From Clostridiales bacterium UBA3705 (GTDB taxonomy: Bacteria > Bacillota_A > Clostridia > Oscillospirales > Oscillospiraceae), in the NCBI GenBank assembly GCA_002372735.1, contig DFIE01000093.1, positions 1 to 14,212 of the forward strand: a stretch of DNA of 14,212 nucleotides, read 5' to 3'. The translations under genes and the position numbers were made by a program. The first letter of the stretch is position 1. Each line of letters begins with the position of its first letter. Of the stretch, positions 7,401 to 12,222 are shown piece by piece. Below the pieces are notes generated by a model. That model was not told where the DNA came from, made no database searches, and worked only from the letters and a program-made list of their open reading frames with translations.

Positions 7401-8241
7401 TCTCAATGGCGCCGGAGTCAAAGCAGGCCTCAAAGTCCATGTCCCGGTCGGCCAGCAGCTGGGCGCTGATGCGGTAGCGCTCCCCTGCCTGGGGGACAAA
7501 GTCGGTACGGGCAATGAGGAAGGAGCGCCAGACCTCATGGTCGGGGGGAATCTCGCTGAACTCCATGGTCACGTTGTCGGGCCCGTGGATCAGCTCCTGC
7601 TCGTAGCCCCGGTCGTGGGTCTCGTAGATGGACTTTTCGGTGTCGTACTGGAAGCCCTCCAGCACGTCCTCGGTCTCGATCTTGTCGGTGTACTCCTGGA
7701 TTTGGATGTCGGTGAACTCTATGTTGAAGGGCGCCAGGCCGCCCAGCTGCAGATCCAGGTAGGCGTCGCCGCCGGTGGCCACCACCACGGCTGTCACGGT
7801 GTTTTCCCCCGGGACAATCTGAAACTCCTGGAACTCGCCGAATTTGATGGCGCCGGCCACGTCCGAACGGAACCGGTAGGTGATGAAATAATCTCTGCCG
7901 GGGAGGGTTTTCAGGCTGCTCTCCAGCTTGATGTGCCAGGCCTCGCCGTCGGTCTCGGTGGCGGAGATCCGGTATGTGCCGTCCTGTGTGGTCTCGGCGG
8001 TGCCTGAGACTGTGTCGCCCTCAAAGCGGGCACGGAAGACGGTCTCCTCGTTGAAATCCTTGCTGCCGATCTCATCCACCGGCGCAAGGAGCTGCCGTGC
8101 AGGGGTCTTTGCCCGGACAGTGTGGACGGGCAGCACGGCCGCCTCGCCCCCCTGTACAGACGCGGCGCTGGCTGTGCCGCACAGGGAAACCAGCAGCGCC
8201 AAAAACGCAAGCCCGGCGACCCATCGTTTTGCGACTGACAT
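1489..8241 (-). CDS. Giant secreted protein with 14 tandem CBM4/9-like jelly-roll domains
   Basis: A 2250-residue protein with an N-terminal signal peptide (residues 1-26, cut probably after T-A-S-A) and then about 14 repeats of a beta-sandwich module. Core domains start near residues 89, 224, 406, 592, 764, 917, 1070, 1224, 1379, 1529, 1679, 1826, 1976 and 2124. A typical unit has a lead strand HDDGY-x-Q, then V-W-x-S-K-L-F-V-x-T-G, x-A-G-x-x-Y-R, D-F-E-x-C-x-N-x-G, EKGYGALYG, LVLQ-x-x-LG and VxLE. This order resembles CBM_4_9/galactose-binding-like domains, so glycan binding outside the cell is the likely role. No catalytic domain, SLH, LPXTG, lipobox or C-terminal membrane segment is visible, so retention at the surface is unexplained. 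The start at 8241 has AAAGGAGGAA upstream; the longer frame from 8391 begins inside the promoter. The fold is inferred from pattern and the ligand is unknown. Confidence 0.85.
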   Translation of the reverse strand: MSVAKRWVAGLAFLALLVSLCGTASAASVQGGEAAVLPVHTVRAKTPARQLLAPVDEIGSKDFNEETVFRARFEGDTVSGTAETTQDGTYRISATETDGEAWHIKLESSLKTLPGRDYFITYRFRSDVAGAIKFGEFQEFQIVPGENTVTAVVVATGGDAYLDLQLGGLAPFNIEFTDIQIQEYTDKIETEDVLEGFQYDTEKSIYETHDRGYEQELIHGPDNVTMEFSEIPPDHEVWRSFLIARTDFVPQAGERYRISAQLLADRDMDFEACFDSGAIEKGYGAMYGQRLYAGVARPVCFFISMPESGANPGEVVIRFALGNAYADSSVRLSDVKVERVKDEYTDILPVGFALDKIVAVGDPWFEDVPVRFTPVPLHFSYSSSSTSFEGHDDGYRTRLEKAQSSVTYDIWQAPQSAEDRGVWKAKLYIDTGVVPEAGKSYRLSFDLEPTRDQAEYEICFDGANAENAYGALYGRSFRAGQTDHVVYNITPEKSAGKLVLRIQLGKTDTAAGNRVTFRNLRLEELNVAETDVLPGQFSYETVTTTSEPGTQTVVDGYEDLLTDGFSYQTGVNVWEEHADGYTQSVSASGREATLSITGAPAEGRDLWNAKLMINTGFVPQPGVRYAVLFDLTARDEQPRYEICLDGDSENAYGALYDLSLPAGATQNVRCVFTPEQSQGPLVLRFQLGQTATEAGNEIKVQNLKIVEVSAAASDVTPEDFVYPTLTVTPGEMEEAGYYSVELPDLSYSEAHDDGYEQTLEGTKLHVTAVPTLNNGVWCSKLFVDTGFTPEPNTTYRLTVKVRSDKGMDYELCLNSGDEEKGYGALYGQHAAAGEEAVLVQSITAPETPGKLVLQFMLGKSPAENTFSVEEVTLEKFIPEHEEQTETPEGYQEKALDNLTATEAHDDGYVQTLEGTTLQVTAVPTLDNGVWCSKLFVDTGFTPEPNTTYRITAEIQSDKALDFELCLNKGDQEKGYGALYGQHAAAGEQTALIYNLEPDQNPGKLVLQFMLGKSPAENTFAVRKVTVEKYVPAHQQTNTIPAGYQDKAIAGLSAAEGHDPGYEQTLDGLTLTVTAVPGDPGVWKSKVFVDTQTTLETGKKYRVTANITSQQAMDFEICLNNGSAEKGYGAMYGLHAPAGTAAGYVSEFTVGEDVTPANLVLQLQLGNTPAPNTITVHSVKLEQWEDEHTETVNVPAAYVPVELPALQAWEGHDDGYDQSVEGTALVIRAVPTLGTGVWSSKLFVDTNTPLEAGKKYRLTANITSQQAMDFELLCNNGSIEKGYGALYGQQAPAGEAKDYVCEFTVGADVTAENLVLQLQLGNTPAPNTIAVNSLKLEQWEDVGSETVVVPESYAPVELPALQASEGHDDGYDQSVEGTALVIRAVPTLENGVWCSRLFAATGFTPAAGTKYRVQLTLRAMAAMDFELLCNNGPEEKGYGALYGQHIEAGEVKTLTCEFTVPEDAVTKELVVQLQLGGTPAPNDITVEQLQVDRWSDGGKAPDTQTLAPGSFELWAHETYAASLGGDGSEAVVEFQAVPEEGREAWKTKLFAETGLTLKAGTAYRISVDVQADSALDYEICYNDGAVEKGVGALYGLNAGPEKHTVVFEATPEADAQLIVQFSLGNAAAGNRVRIHNLTVEELVQTDGEDRMEDSLIAWSPVHVWADAGYTADLSNTDSGATLKIHTVAADQADWKLKLFAETGVKLTAGKEYRVRYTLRTEQPLDFNVFYNNGTAEKELGEFYGLHDDGTMTVEHTLKPETDAELILQLMLGNSPAGNTLQLTDVHVEELQTHEEQTTITTQHPGPVNFWAHEDYQATISNTQDSASLAITSVPASGREAWKVKLFVETGAKLTAGKRYRVSLDVRAATDLDYEICYNNVEVEKALGARYGLHAGPETQTVTYELSADQDAELILQLNLGNAANATTVTVSGLRVEELTDSVRKELATALRFDSTSYVDLAADDGYQVTLDKGADTALLSILHAPAERNPWNVKLSVKTGFVPRPGRVYQVSFELEAAKPQSLFEVFYDGAKEAGYGALYERSLHAGRNTVVSDLLRADNSSGELVIQIRLGKTNSTDGNVYRIRNVRVSEVAVRSAARYNSGPAADLWAHEDYVAHIERTATDATVRLENEPENPEAWKVKLFLNTRAPFEAGQKYRVSLEVTSEREADYEICYNRDGVEKGYGARYSLKAGPETQKVEYVTYAGQDGHLAVQLNLGLIGAENTFHIANLKVEKAGTILPMGEFVGALPQ
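4080..4152 (-). repeat. Exact 73-bp direct repeat, copy A (with 4545-4617)
   Basis: This stretch is identical to 4545-4617, 465 bp away, which equals 155 codons. It codes the domain lead and first strand (HDDGYDQSVEGTALVIRAVP). Identity at DNA level, including third positions, indicates recent duplication or gene conversion within the giant gene. Confidence 0.9.
5395..5465 (-). repeat. Exact 71-bp direct repeat, copy A (with 5854-5924)
   Basis: This stretch is identical to 5854-5924, offset 459 bp or 153 codons; after one mismatch, identity continues for about 20 more bases. It codes the W-C-S-K-L-F-V-D-T-G-F-T-P-E-P-N-T-T-Y-R segment shared by the fifth and sixth domains. This is a second sign of recent tandem duplication. 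Confidence 0.9.
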
Positions 8242-8269
8242 GTCATGTTCCTCCTTTGACGTGATTCCG

Positions 8270-8300
8270 CCCGGCGGACTCTGAAGCAGATACCGCCGGG
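8270..8300 (-). promoter_or_regulatory. GC-rich hairpin in the leader of the giant gene
   Basis: CCCGGCGG and CCGCCGGG form a perfect 8-bp stem with a 15-nt loop in the roughly 115-nt leader, 12 nt upstream of the AAAGGAGG ribosome binding site. It may stabilise the message or tune translation. No known riboswitch class is recognised, and no T run follows it. Confidence 0.4.
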
Positions 8301-8331
8301 ATGCCTTTCCCATTTTGCAAACGGACGCAGA

Positions 8332-8360
8332 ATGTGCATTATGTAAATTCTGGTTTACAT
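8332..8360 (-). promoter_or_regulatory. Compound operator-like site just downstream of the giant-gene promoter
   Basis: An inverted repeat ATGTAAA-N6-TTTACAT (8341-8360) starts 2 bp downstream of the -10 box, where a bound repressor would block transcription. On the minus strand its second arm runs into TTTACATAATGCACAT (8347-8332), which matches the element at 326-341 in 15 of 16 bases. It also shares ATGTAAACCA and AATTTACA with the site at 183-204. The protein that binds is not known; the LacI-family neighbour is the first candidate. Confidence 0.6.
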
Positions 8361-8362
8361 CC

Positions 8363-8391
8363 AGTATAGAGGTAGCAGGGCACAATGTCAA
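8363..8391 (-). promoter_or_regulatory. Promoter of the giant binding-protein gene
   Basis: On the minus strand, TTGACA (8391-8386), a 17-bp spacer and TATACT (8368-8363) form a near-perfect vegetative promoter. It gives a leader of about 115 nt to the ATG at 8241. The strength of the core suggests that control is by repression. Confidence 0.8.
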
Positions 8392-8465
8392 TAGTTAATT
8401 GGAGATTTTCTTCTCATTTTATTTGATATGCACATTTTCCCCGGATTATTCCTGTGTAAAACGAC

Positions 8466-8518
8466 GAATCCCACCGGAGAGAGATTTACAAAATGTAAAC
8501 CTCCCTCCGGTGGGATTC
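8466..8518 (-). terminator. Large stem-loop after the GH13 gene, with a palindrome in its loop
   Basis: Arms 8466-8483 and 8501-8518 pair over 18 bp with one mismatch. On the minus strand the stem is followed by TCGTCGTTTT, a weak U tract, so it probably terminates the amylase transcript ending at 8550. The 17-nt loop holds the perfect palindrome TTTACA-AAA-TGTAAA (8485-8499), built from the same half-sites as the operator-like elements nearby. The structure may therefore be terminator and protein-binding site at once. With the promoter and operator it accounts for the 308-bp gap 8242-8549. Confidence 0.7.
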
Positions 8519-8549
8519 CCGGGGGTTCCGCCGGTGCGGGGCGGAGCTC

Positions 8550-10439
8550 TCAATCCGCCAGGGTGCAGGCAAACAGGCAGGCGCTGTGGGCCCTGACCAG
8601 AAGCCTGCCGTCCTGCCAGCACAGGGGGGTGCCCAGCAGGTCCGTCTGCCCTGCCGGGGCCCGGGCCCCCAGGACGGCCAGGGGCAACTCAATTACCCGG
8701 TCGGCCGTCTCGGTGCTGACCACGGCGACAAAGACCTCCTCCCCCAAAAAGCGGGCCAGGGCGACGATATAGCCCTCGTCATAGAGGAACTTCATTCCGC
8801 CCTCCCGCAGGGCCGGGTGGGCATGGCGCAGCCGGGCCAGGGTCTGGTACAGGCGGAAGCGAGGGGTATCCTCAAAGCCCTCGGCCCAGGGCATGGGCCA
8901 GCGGCAGCCCTCGTTGGTGCCCAGGGTGCCCCCCACCCCGGCCTCGTCGCCGTAGTAGACAGAGGGCGCCCCCTGGAGCAGGAACTGGAGAATCACTGCC
9001 CCCCGGTACTCCCCGGGGTGGATGGCCGGGTTGTTGTGCAGGCGGGAGACGTCGTGGCTGTCGATGAGATTGAACTGGTTTTCCCGCAGGGCCCAGGGCA
9101 GCTTGGCCAGGTGCTCCGTCACCCGGGCGGTGAGATCCTTTGCCGTCATCTTGTAGCGGACCCGGCGCAGCACGTCGTTGCGGCCCATGAACAGGTCCGG
9201 CTCCCCCACAAACTGCCGCAGCACCCGGCCGCAGCCATAATAGTTCATGGGCGAATCCCAGGCATCCCCCTGCAGATACCCGGCGCAGTCCCCCCAGTCC
9301 TCGGCCAGAATGTAGGCCTGGGGGTTCTCCTCCCGGATGGCCCGGCGGATCTGGGGCCAGAGCTCCTTTGCCAGCTGGAGCCCGTCATTGCGGGCAAAGA
9401 CGTCCGCCACGTCAAAGCGCCAGCCGTCAATGGACCAGGGCGGGCGCAGCCACTTCCGCAAAACGGAGTCCGCCTTGCGGAAGATCACGTCCCGCAGGGC
9501 CTGGGAGGTGTAGTTCAGCACCGGCAGATCCGCCACGTCAAACCAGCCCTGGTAGCGGTTGTCCGGCCCGAAGAAATAGTAGCCCCGCTCCGGCGCGTCC
9601 GGGTTGTGATAGGCCCCCTCGGTCTTGGGAAAGAACAGGCCGTCCCGGTTGAACCAGCGGTGGGCGGTGCCGGTGTGGTTGATGGAGATATCCAAAATCA
9701 GCTTCATGCCGTTTTCGTGCAGGGCGCTGCTCAGCCGGGCCAGGGCCTCGTCACCCCCCAGGTGGGGGTCCACGTGGAAGTAGTCCACGCAGTCATACTT
9801 GTGGACGCTGGGGGCGGTGAAGATGGGGTTGAGGTACACCGCCGTGACCCCCAGGGACCGGAGATAGGGGATTTTTTGCCGCACCCCGTCCAGGTCGCCG
9901 CCGTAGAAGTCCAGGCAAAAGCCCTGCTCATAGGGCAGGGGCTCGGCGTCCCAGGCCATGGGGATTGTGGGATGGCCGTTGTAGCAGTACTCCCCTGCCC
10001 CCACGTCGTTGGAGGGGTCTCCGTTGCAGAACCGGTCCGGGAAGATCTGGTAGAACACCGCGTGCTTCACCCACTCCGGCTGGCGGTAGTCTGTGAGCAG
10101 CACAAAGTCATAGGTCTGGTCCGGGACGTAGGTGGTGATGCCCCGCTGGGTGTAAAAGTAGACCGCGTGGTCGCACACCAGGTAGAACTGGTACTGCACC
10201 CGGGGCTCGTTGATCCGCAGCCCAGTCTCGTACCAGGCCAGGCCGTGCCGCACCTGCCGGCGGGTCATCTCCGCCAGGCGCTCGGCCCCGTTGGGCACCC
10301 AGCGCAGAAAAATATGCCGCACCGGGGCATCCGCCAGCAGCCGCAGCCGGACGGTGACCGTCTGGCCCAGGCTGGGCCGGGGATTTGAGACAAAGTCCCC
10401 GGTGCCGTCGGAATAAACGCTCATCAGCCACTGCTCCAT
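8550..10439 (-). CDS. GH13 alpha-glucan hydrolase, neopullulanase/cyclomaltodextrinase type
   Basis: A 629-residue protein, normal length for the neopullulanase/maltogenic amylase/cyclomaltodextrinase group. Residues 1-115 look like the N-terminal CBM34-type beta domain and 120-540 the catalytic barrel, entered by W-V-K-H-A-V-F-Y-Q-I-F-P-D-R-F. GH13 motifs are complete: D-I-S-I-N-H (250-255), G-W-R-F-D-V-A-D with nucleophile Asp343, I-L-A-E-D-W with acid/base Glu380, and L-I-D-S-H-D with Asp463. A C-terminal beta domain follows. There is no signal peptide, so it acts in the cytoplasm, hydrolysing imported malto-oligosaccharides, pullulan fragments or cyclodextrins. The start at 10439 has GGGAGG 9 nt upstream. 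It has its own promoter, divergent from the metallo-hydrolase gene. Exact substrate preference cannot be read from sequence. Confidence 0.93.
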   Translation of the reverse strand: MEQWLMSVYSDGTGDFVSNPRPSLGQTVTVRLRLLADAPVRHIFLRWVPNGAERLAEMTRRQVRHGLAWYETGLRINEPRVQYQFYLVCDHAVYFYTQRGITTYVPDQTYDFVLLTDYRQPEWVKHAVFYQIFPDRFCNGDPSNDVGAGEYCYNGHPTIPMAWDAEPLPYEQGFCLDFYGGDLDGVRQKIPYLRSLGVTAVYLNPIFTAPSVHKYDCVDYFHVDPHLGGDEALARLSSALHENGMKLILDISINHTGTAHRWFNRDGLFFPKTEGAYHNPDAPERGYYFFGPDNRYQGWFDVADLPVLNYTSQALRDVIFRKADSVLRKWLRPPWSIDGWRFDVADVFARNDGLQLAKELWPQIRRAIREENPQAYILAEDWGDCAGYLQGDAWDSPMNYYGCGRVLRQFVGEPDLFMGRNDVLRRVRYKMTAKDLTARVTEHLAKLPWALRENQFNLIDSHDVSRLHNNPAIHPGEYRGAVILQFLLQGAPSVYYGDEAGVGGTLGTNEGCRWPMPWAEGFEDTPRFRLYQTLARLRHAHPALREGGMKFLYDEGYIVALARFLGEEVFVAVVSTETADRVIELPLAVLGARAPAGQTDLLGTPLCWQDGRLLVRAHSACLFACTLAD

Positions 10440-10473
10440 TCCGTCAGGCCTCCCTTACCCTTCATTTTTCCTC

Positions 10474-10482
10474 ATTATATCA
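10474..10482 (-). promoter_or_regulatory. Extended -10 promoter of the GH13 gene
   Basis: The minus strand reads TGATATAAT, a perfect extended -10 element, 35 bp upstream of the start codon. A TTGACA lies at 10509-10504 but with a 24-bp spacer, too long for a normal -35, so the extended -10 probably carries the promoter or an activator helps. Confidence 0.7.
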
Positions 10483-10507
10483 GATTCTCAAGGAAAAAGC
10501 ATCTGTC

Positions 10508-10554
10508 AAATTGCAAAAAAGCCGCAATTTCTCCCCCCGCAAACTTGGGAGAAA
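10508..10554. promoter_or_regulatory. Two overlapping inverted repeats between divergent promoters
   Basis: AAATTGC (10508-10514) and GCAATTT (10524-10530) are perfect 7-bp arms with a 9-bp spacer. TTTCTCCC (10528-10535) and GGGAGAAA (10547-10554) are perfect 8-bp arms with an 11-bp spacer. Together they fill the space between the GH13 promoter and the -35 box of the hydrolase promoter, so they are possible operators for one or both genes. They do not resemble the TGTAAA sites. Confidence 0.4.
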
Positions 10555-10559
10555 AGCAG

Positions 10560-10588
10560 TTGCCTTTTTAGCCGGGACATTGTATGAT
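10560..10588 (+). promoter_or_regulatory. Promoter of the metallo-hydrolase gene
   Basis: TTGCCT (10560-10565), a 17-bp spacer and TATGAT (10583-10588) give a good vegetative promoter. Transcription would start near 10595. The upstream in-frame ATG at 10584 lies inside the -10 region and so is not the start. Confidence 0.7.
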
Positions 10589-10604
10589 AGAGCATAGAAA
10601 TCAT

Positions 10605-10637
10605 GCGGGCTTCCCGCCTGCCCGAGCCCCCGGGCAG
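10605..10637 (+). promoter_or_regulatory. Two small hairpins in the hydrolase leader
   Basis: GCGGG-CTT-CCCGC (10605-10617) and CTGCCCG-AGCCCC-CGGGCAG (10618-10637) are adjacent perfect stems in the 75-nt leader. There is no T run, so they are not terminators; they could affect message stability. No known riboswitch is recognised. Confidence 0.3.
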
Positions 10638-10670
10638 AGAGGGAGAACGCCCCCAGCGGAGGTATGTACC

Positions 10671-11324
10671 ATGAAATCCATTGAAGCGCTGCTTGCCTGC
10701 ATCCGGGTGAACACCCACAGCTCCGTCCGCATCGGGGCCCGGGGGCAGGTACTCTACTGCGACCCCTTTCAGCTCCCCGCCGCGCCCCACGACGCGGACG
10801 TGATCTTTTTGACCCACGACCACTTTGACCACTTCTCCGAAGACGACGTGCGCAAGGCCATGAAGCCGGAGACCGTCTTTGTCCTGCCGGCCTCCGCCGC
10901 CAAGGCCGCAGAGGCGGTGCTGGCCGAGCACCGGACCTTGACGGTCCTGCCCGGGCAGACCTATGACCTGGACGGCCTGTGCTTTGAGACTGTGGCCGCC
11001 TACAACCCTGCCAAGCCCTTCCACCCCAGGGCCAAGGGCTGGGTGGGCTATGTGCTCTCCCTGCCGGAGGGCCGGGTCTACATCGCCGGGGACACCGACG
11101 ACACCGAGGAGGCCGGGGCTGTCCGCTGCGACGCGGCCCTGCTGCCCATCGGCGGCAAGTATACCATGGACCCGGACCAGGCCGCGGCCCTGGCGGTGCG
11201 TCTGCGCCCCCAGGCAGTGCTGCCCATCCACTACGGCAGCGTTGTGGGCACTGCCGAGGCCTATGACCGCTTTGTACAGGCCCTGGACGGCCGGGTGCGG
11301 GTGGTCCGGGTCCTGCGCCCATGA
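10671..11324 (+). CDS. Metallo-beta-lactamase-fold hydrolase (UlaG/UPF0173-like)
   Basis: A 217-residue cytoplasmic protein of the compact MBL fold without a signal peptide. The zinc motif T-H-D-H-F-D-H is at residues 48-54, the metal-bridging Asp is in G-D-T-D (Asp141), and the last histidine is in P-I-H-Y-G (His187). This set and the short length fit the UlaG-like/UPF0173 branch, which includes lactonases and phosphodiester-type hydrolases; the substrate cannot be inferred. The start at 10671 has GGAGG 8 nt upstream. Its TGA overlaps by 4 bp (ATGA) the start of a broken dehydrogenase gene, so the two were once probably translationally coupled. It is divergent from the GH13 gene. Confidence 0.88.
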   Translation: MKSIEALLACIRVNTHSSVRIGARGQVLYCDPFQLPAAPHDADVIFLTHDHFDHFSEDDVRKAMKPETVFVLPASAAKAAEAVLAEHRTLTVLPGQTYDLDGLCFETVAAYNPAKPFHPRAKGWVGYVLSLPEGRVYIAGDTDDTEEAGAVRCDAALLPIGGKYTMDPDQAAALAVRLRPQAVLPIHYGSVVGTAEAYDRFVQALDGRVRVVRVLRP

Positions 11325-11441
11325 GCACTGCCCTGATCACCGGGGTGGCCGGGGGCATGGGTCTGGCCGCGGCAGAGCAGCTGCTTGCCCGGGGCTGGAC
11401 CGTGTGGGGGCCGGTTCCTGCAGGCGCCGCCCGGGGACTGA
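11321..11441 (+). pseudogene. Remnant of a short-chain dehydrogenase/reductase, internal deletion
   Basis: From the ATG overlapping the hydrolase stop, the first 29 codons read like an intact SDR N-terminus, with the NAD(P)-binding motif T-G-V-A-G-G-M-G (residues 7-14) and then L-L-A-R-G-W-T-V-W. Homology stops near 11409. The open frame runs on to a TGA at 11495-11497 (58 codons), but that part is the terminator hairpin. In the next frame, GRFLQAPPGD and a TGA (11439-11441) sit directly before the terminator and look like an original C-terminus. The simplest reading is that about 200 codons were lost with a frameshift at the joint. SDR identity of the front is clear; that the tail belongs to the same gene is inferred. 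It cannot be an active enzyme. Confidence 0.7.
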
Positions 11442-11485
11442 AAAACGTGCTTACCGACTTGCTTTCGTCGGTAAGCACGTTTTTT
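11441..11485. terminator. Bidirectional rho-independent terminator
   Basis: A perfect 18-bp stem (11441-11458 with 11467-11484) with an 8-nt loop has a 6-T tail on the plus strand and a T run on the minus strand. It lies between the hydrolase/dehydrogenase unit and the convergent lipoprotein gene ending at 11504, and should stop both transcripts. Confidence 0.93.
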
Positions 11486-11503
11486 GTCTCTGCTTGAATC
11501 GCT

Positions 11504-12148
11504 TTACTTGTTGAACACGATGGGCAGCAGGCTCTCTACAAAGGCCAGAACCTCTGCATCCTGGCCCTCGGGGGTGCTGATCTCGGTGACGGTAAGGGTG
11601 TTGCCGTCTACGTTGAAGACCAGGTAGTCGTCATCGGCGTAGGCGCCGTTCTCGTCGCTCAGGAAGAGCTTGTTGCCCTCTACCTTGTACTTGCCGCTGT
11701 TCTGGAACTCCTCGGCAGCGGAGGTCATGTCCAGGTCCTCCTCGCTGATCATGTCCTCAATCAGGGCGTCCATGTCCAGGCCGGCGTCCTTCAGCGTCTC
11801 GGCGTCGTAGCCCTCGGCGGCCAGCCCTTCGACCAGAGCGTCCTTCAGCCCGGCAATGATCTTGTCCTCCATGGCGCTCATGCTCTCCTCGGAGACCTTC
11901 ATCTCGTAGGTGCCGTCCTGCTTGAGATCCATGACCAGCTCCATGGTCAGGTCGCTCAGATTCATACCCTCCACCAGCTCGGCGGTTTCGGGGTCGGCGC
12001 CGGCCTTGGCCTCCTCTTTAATGAGATCTGTCATGTCCAGATTGGCCTTCCAGGTGCCCACAGGCAGGTTCTGCTTGCCGCAGCCGGCAAACAGGCAGGC
12101 TGCCAGGGCCAGGCACAGGGCCAGGGCCAGGAATTTTTGCAGTTTCAT
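11504..12148 (-). CDS. Small lipoprotein of unknown function, paralogue A
   Basis: A 214-residue lipoprotein. The signal peptide has lysines at 2 and 5, a hydrophobic core, and F-A-G-C with Cys23 as the lipidated residue. The mature part starts L-P-V-G-T-W (28-33), then D-L-K-Q-D-G-T-Y (74-81), an acidic helical middle (about 85-148) and a C-terminal S-G-K-Y-K-V-E-G-N-K-L-F-L and Y-L-V-F strand region (151-190). The G-T-W opening and D-G-T-Y strands suggest a small lipocalin-like beta structure, but I do not recognise a named family. AAAGGAG upstream of 12148 supports the start. The neighbouring upstream gene is a clear paralogue with the same motif order. It has its own consensus promoter and a shared terminator. 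The role may be envelope-related; this is not shown. Confidence 0.8.
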   Translation of the reverse strand: MKLQKFLALALCLALAACLFAGCGKQNLPVGTWKANLDMTDLIKEEAKAGADPETAELVEGMNLSDLTMELVMDLKQDGTYEMKVSEESMSAMEDKIIAGLKDALVEGLAAEGYDAETLKDAGLDMDALIEDMISEEDLDMTSAAEEFQNSGKYKVEGNKLFLSDENGAYADDDYLVFNVDGNTLTVTEISTPEGQDAEVLAFVESLLPIVFNK

Positions 12149-12193
12149 TCGTTCTTCTCCTTTCTAATTGACGCGCAGCGTCTTCTACACGAC

Positions 12194-12222
12194 ATCATAC
12201 CCGCCGGGGCAGGAATTGTCAA
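12194..12222 (-). promoter_or_regulatory. Consensus promoter of lipoprotein A, overlapping the end of lipoprotein B
   Basis: On the minus strand, TTGACA (12222-12217), 17 bp and TATGAT (12199-12194) precede the start at 12148. The TGA stop of the upstream gene (12221-12219) is inside the -35 hexamer. The -35 lies in the 12-bp centre of a perfect inverted repeat (CCGGGGC at 12204-12210, GCCCCGG at 12223-12229), which could be an operator or a weak terminator stem. Confidence 0.8.

Larger units (their letters stand above)
1537..7977 (-). repeat. Tandem array of 14 protein-domain repeats (about 440-560 bp period)
   Basis: The coding repeats fall into classes. Repeat 1 (residues 89-184) is divergent and lacks the EKGYGALYG segment. 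Repeats 2-4 have long periods (about 172-186 residues). Repeats 5-6 and 7-9 have periods of 153-155 residues and are close to each other in DNA. Repeats 10, 11, 12 and 14 share a lead motif of the W-A-H-E-D-Y type and periods of 147-150. Repeat 13 resembles repeats 3-4 (TGFVP-x-PG, GYGALY, LGKT) although it lies among the last class, which points to shuffling. Confidence 0.85.

Noticed and set aside
1564..8007. A plus-strand open frame of 2147 codons antisense to the giant gene
   Set aside because: Its translation is low-complexity, rich in Gly, Val, Leu, His and Gln, and repeats with the same period as the sense gene. This is a mirror of GC-rich codon use in the repeats; no ribosome binding site or recognisable domain supports it.
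8270..8300. A riboswitch in the leader of the giant gene
   Set aside because: Only one simple 8-bp hairpin is visible, with no conserved aptamer core and no alternative terminator.
8242..8391. Start of the giant protein at 8391
   Set aside because: That codon overlaps the -35 box. The ATG at 8241 has an AAAGGAGG site and is followed directly by a signal peptide.
8586..10388. A plus-strand 600-codon open frame opposite the GH13 gene
   Set aside because: The opposite strand has all GH13 catalytic motifs. The plus-strand translation is a Gly/Val/Gln-rich shadow with no known motif.
11442..11497. Coding sequence for the last third of the 58-codon frame after the hydrolase
   Set aside because: These codons are the arms and loop of a perfect 18-bp terminator stem, so the reading frame is fortuitous.
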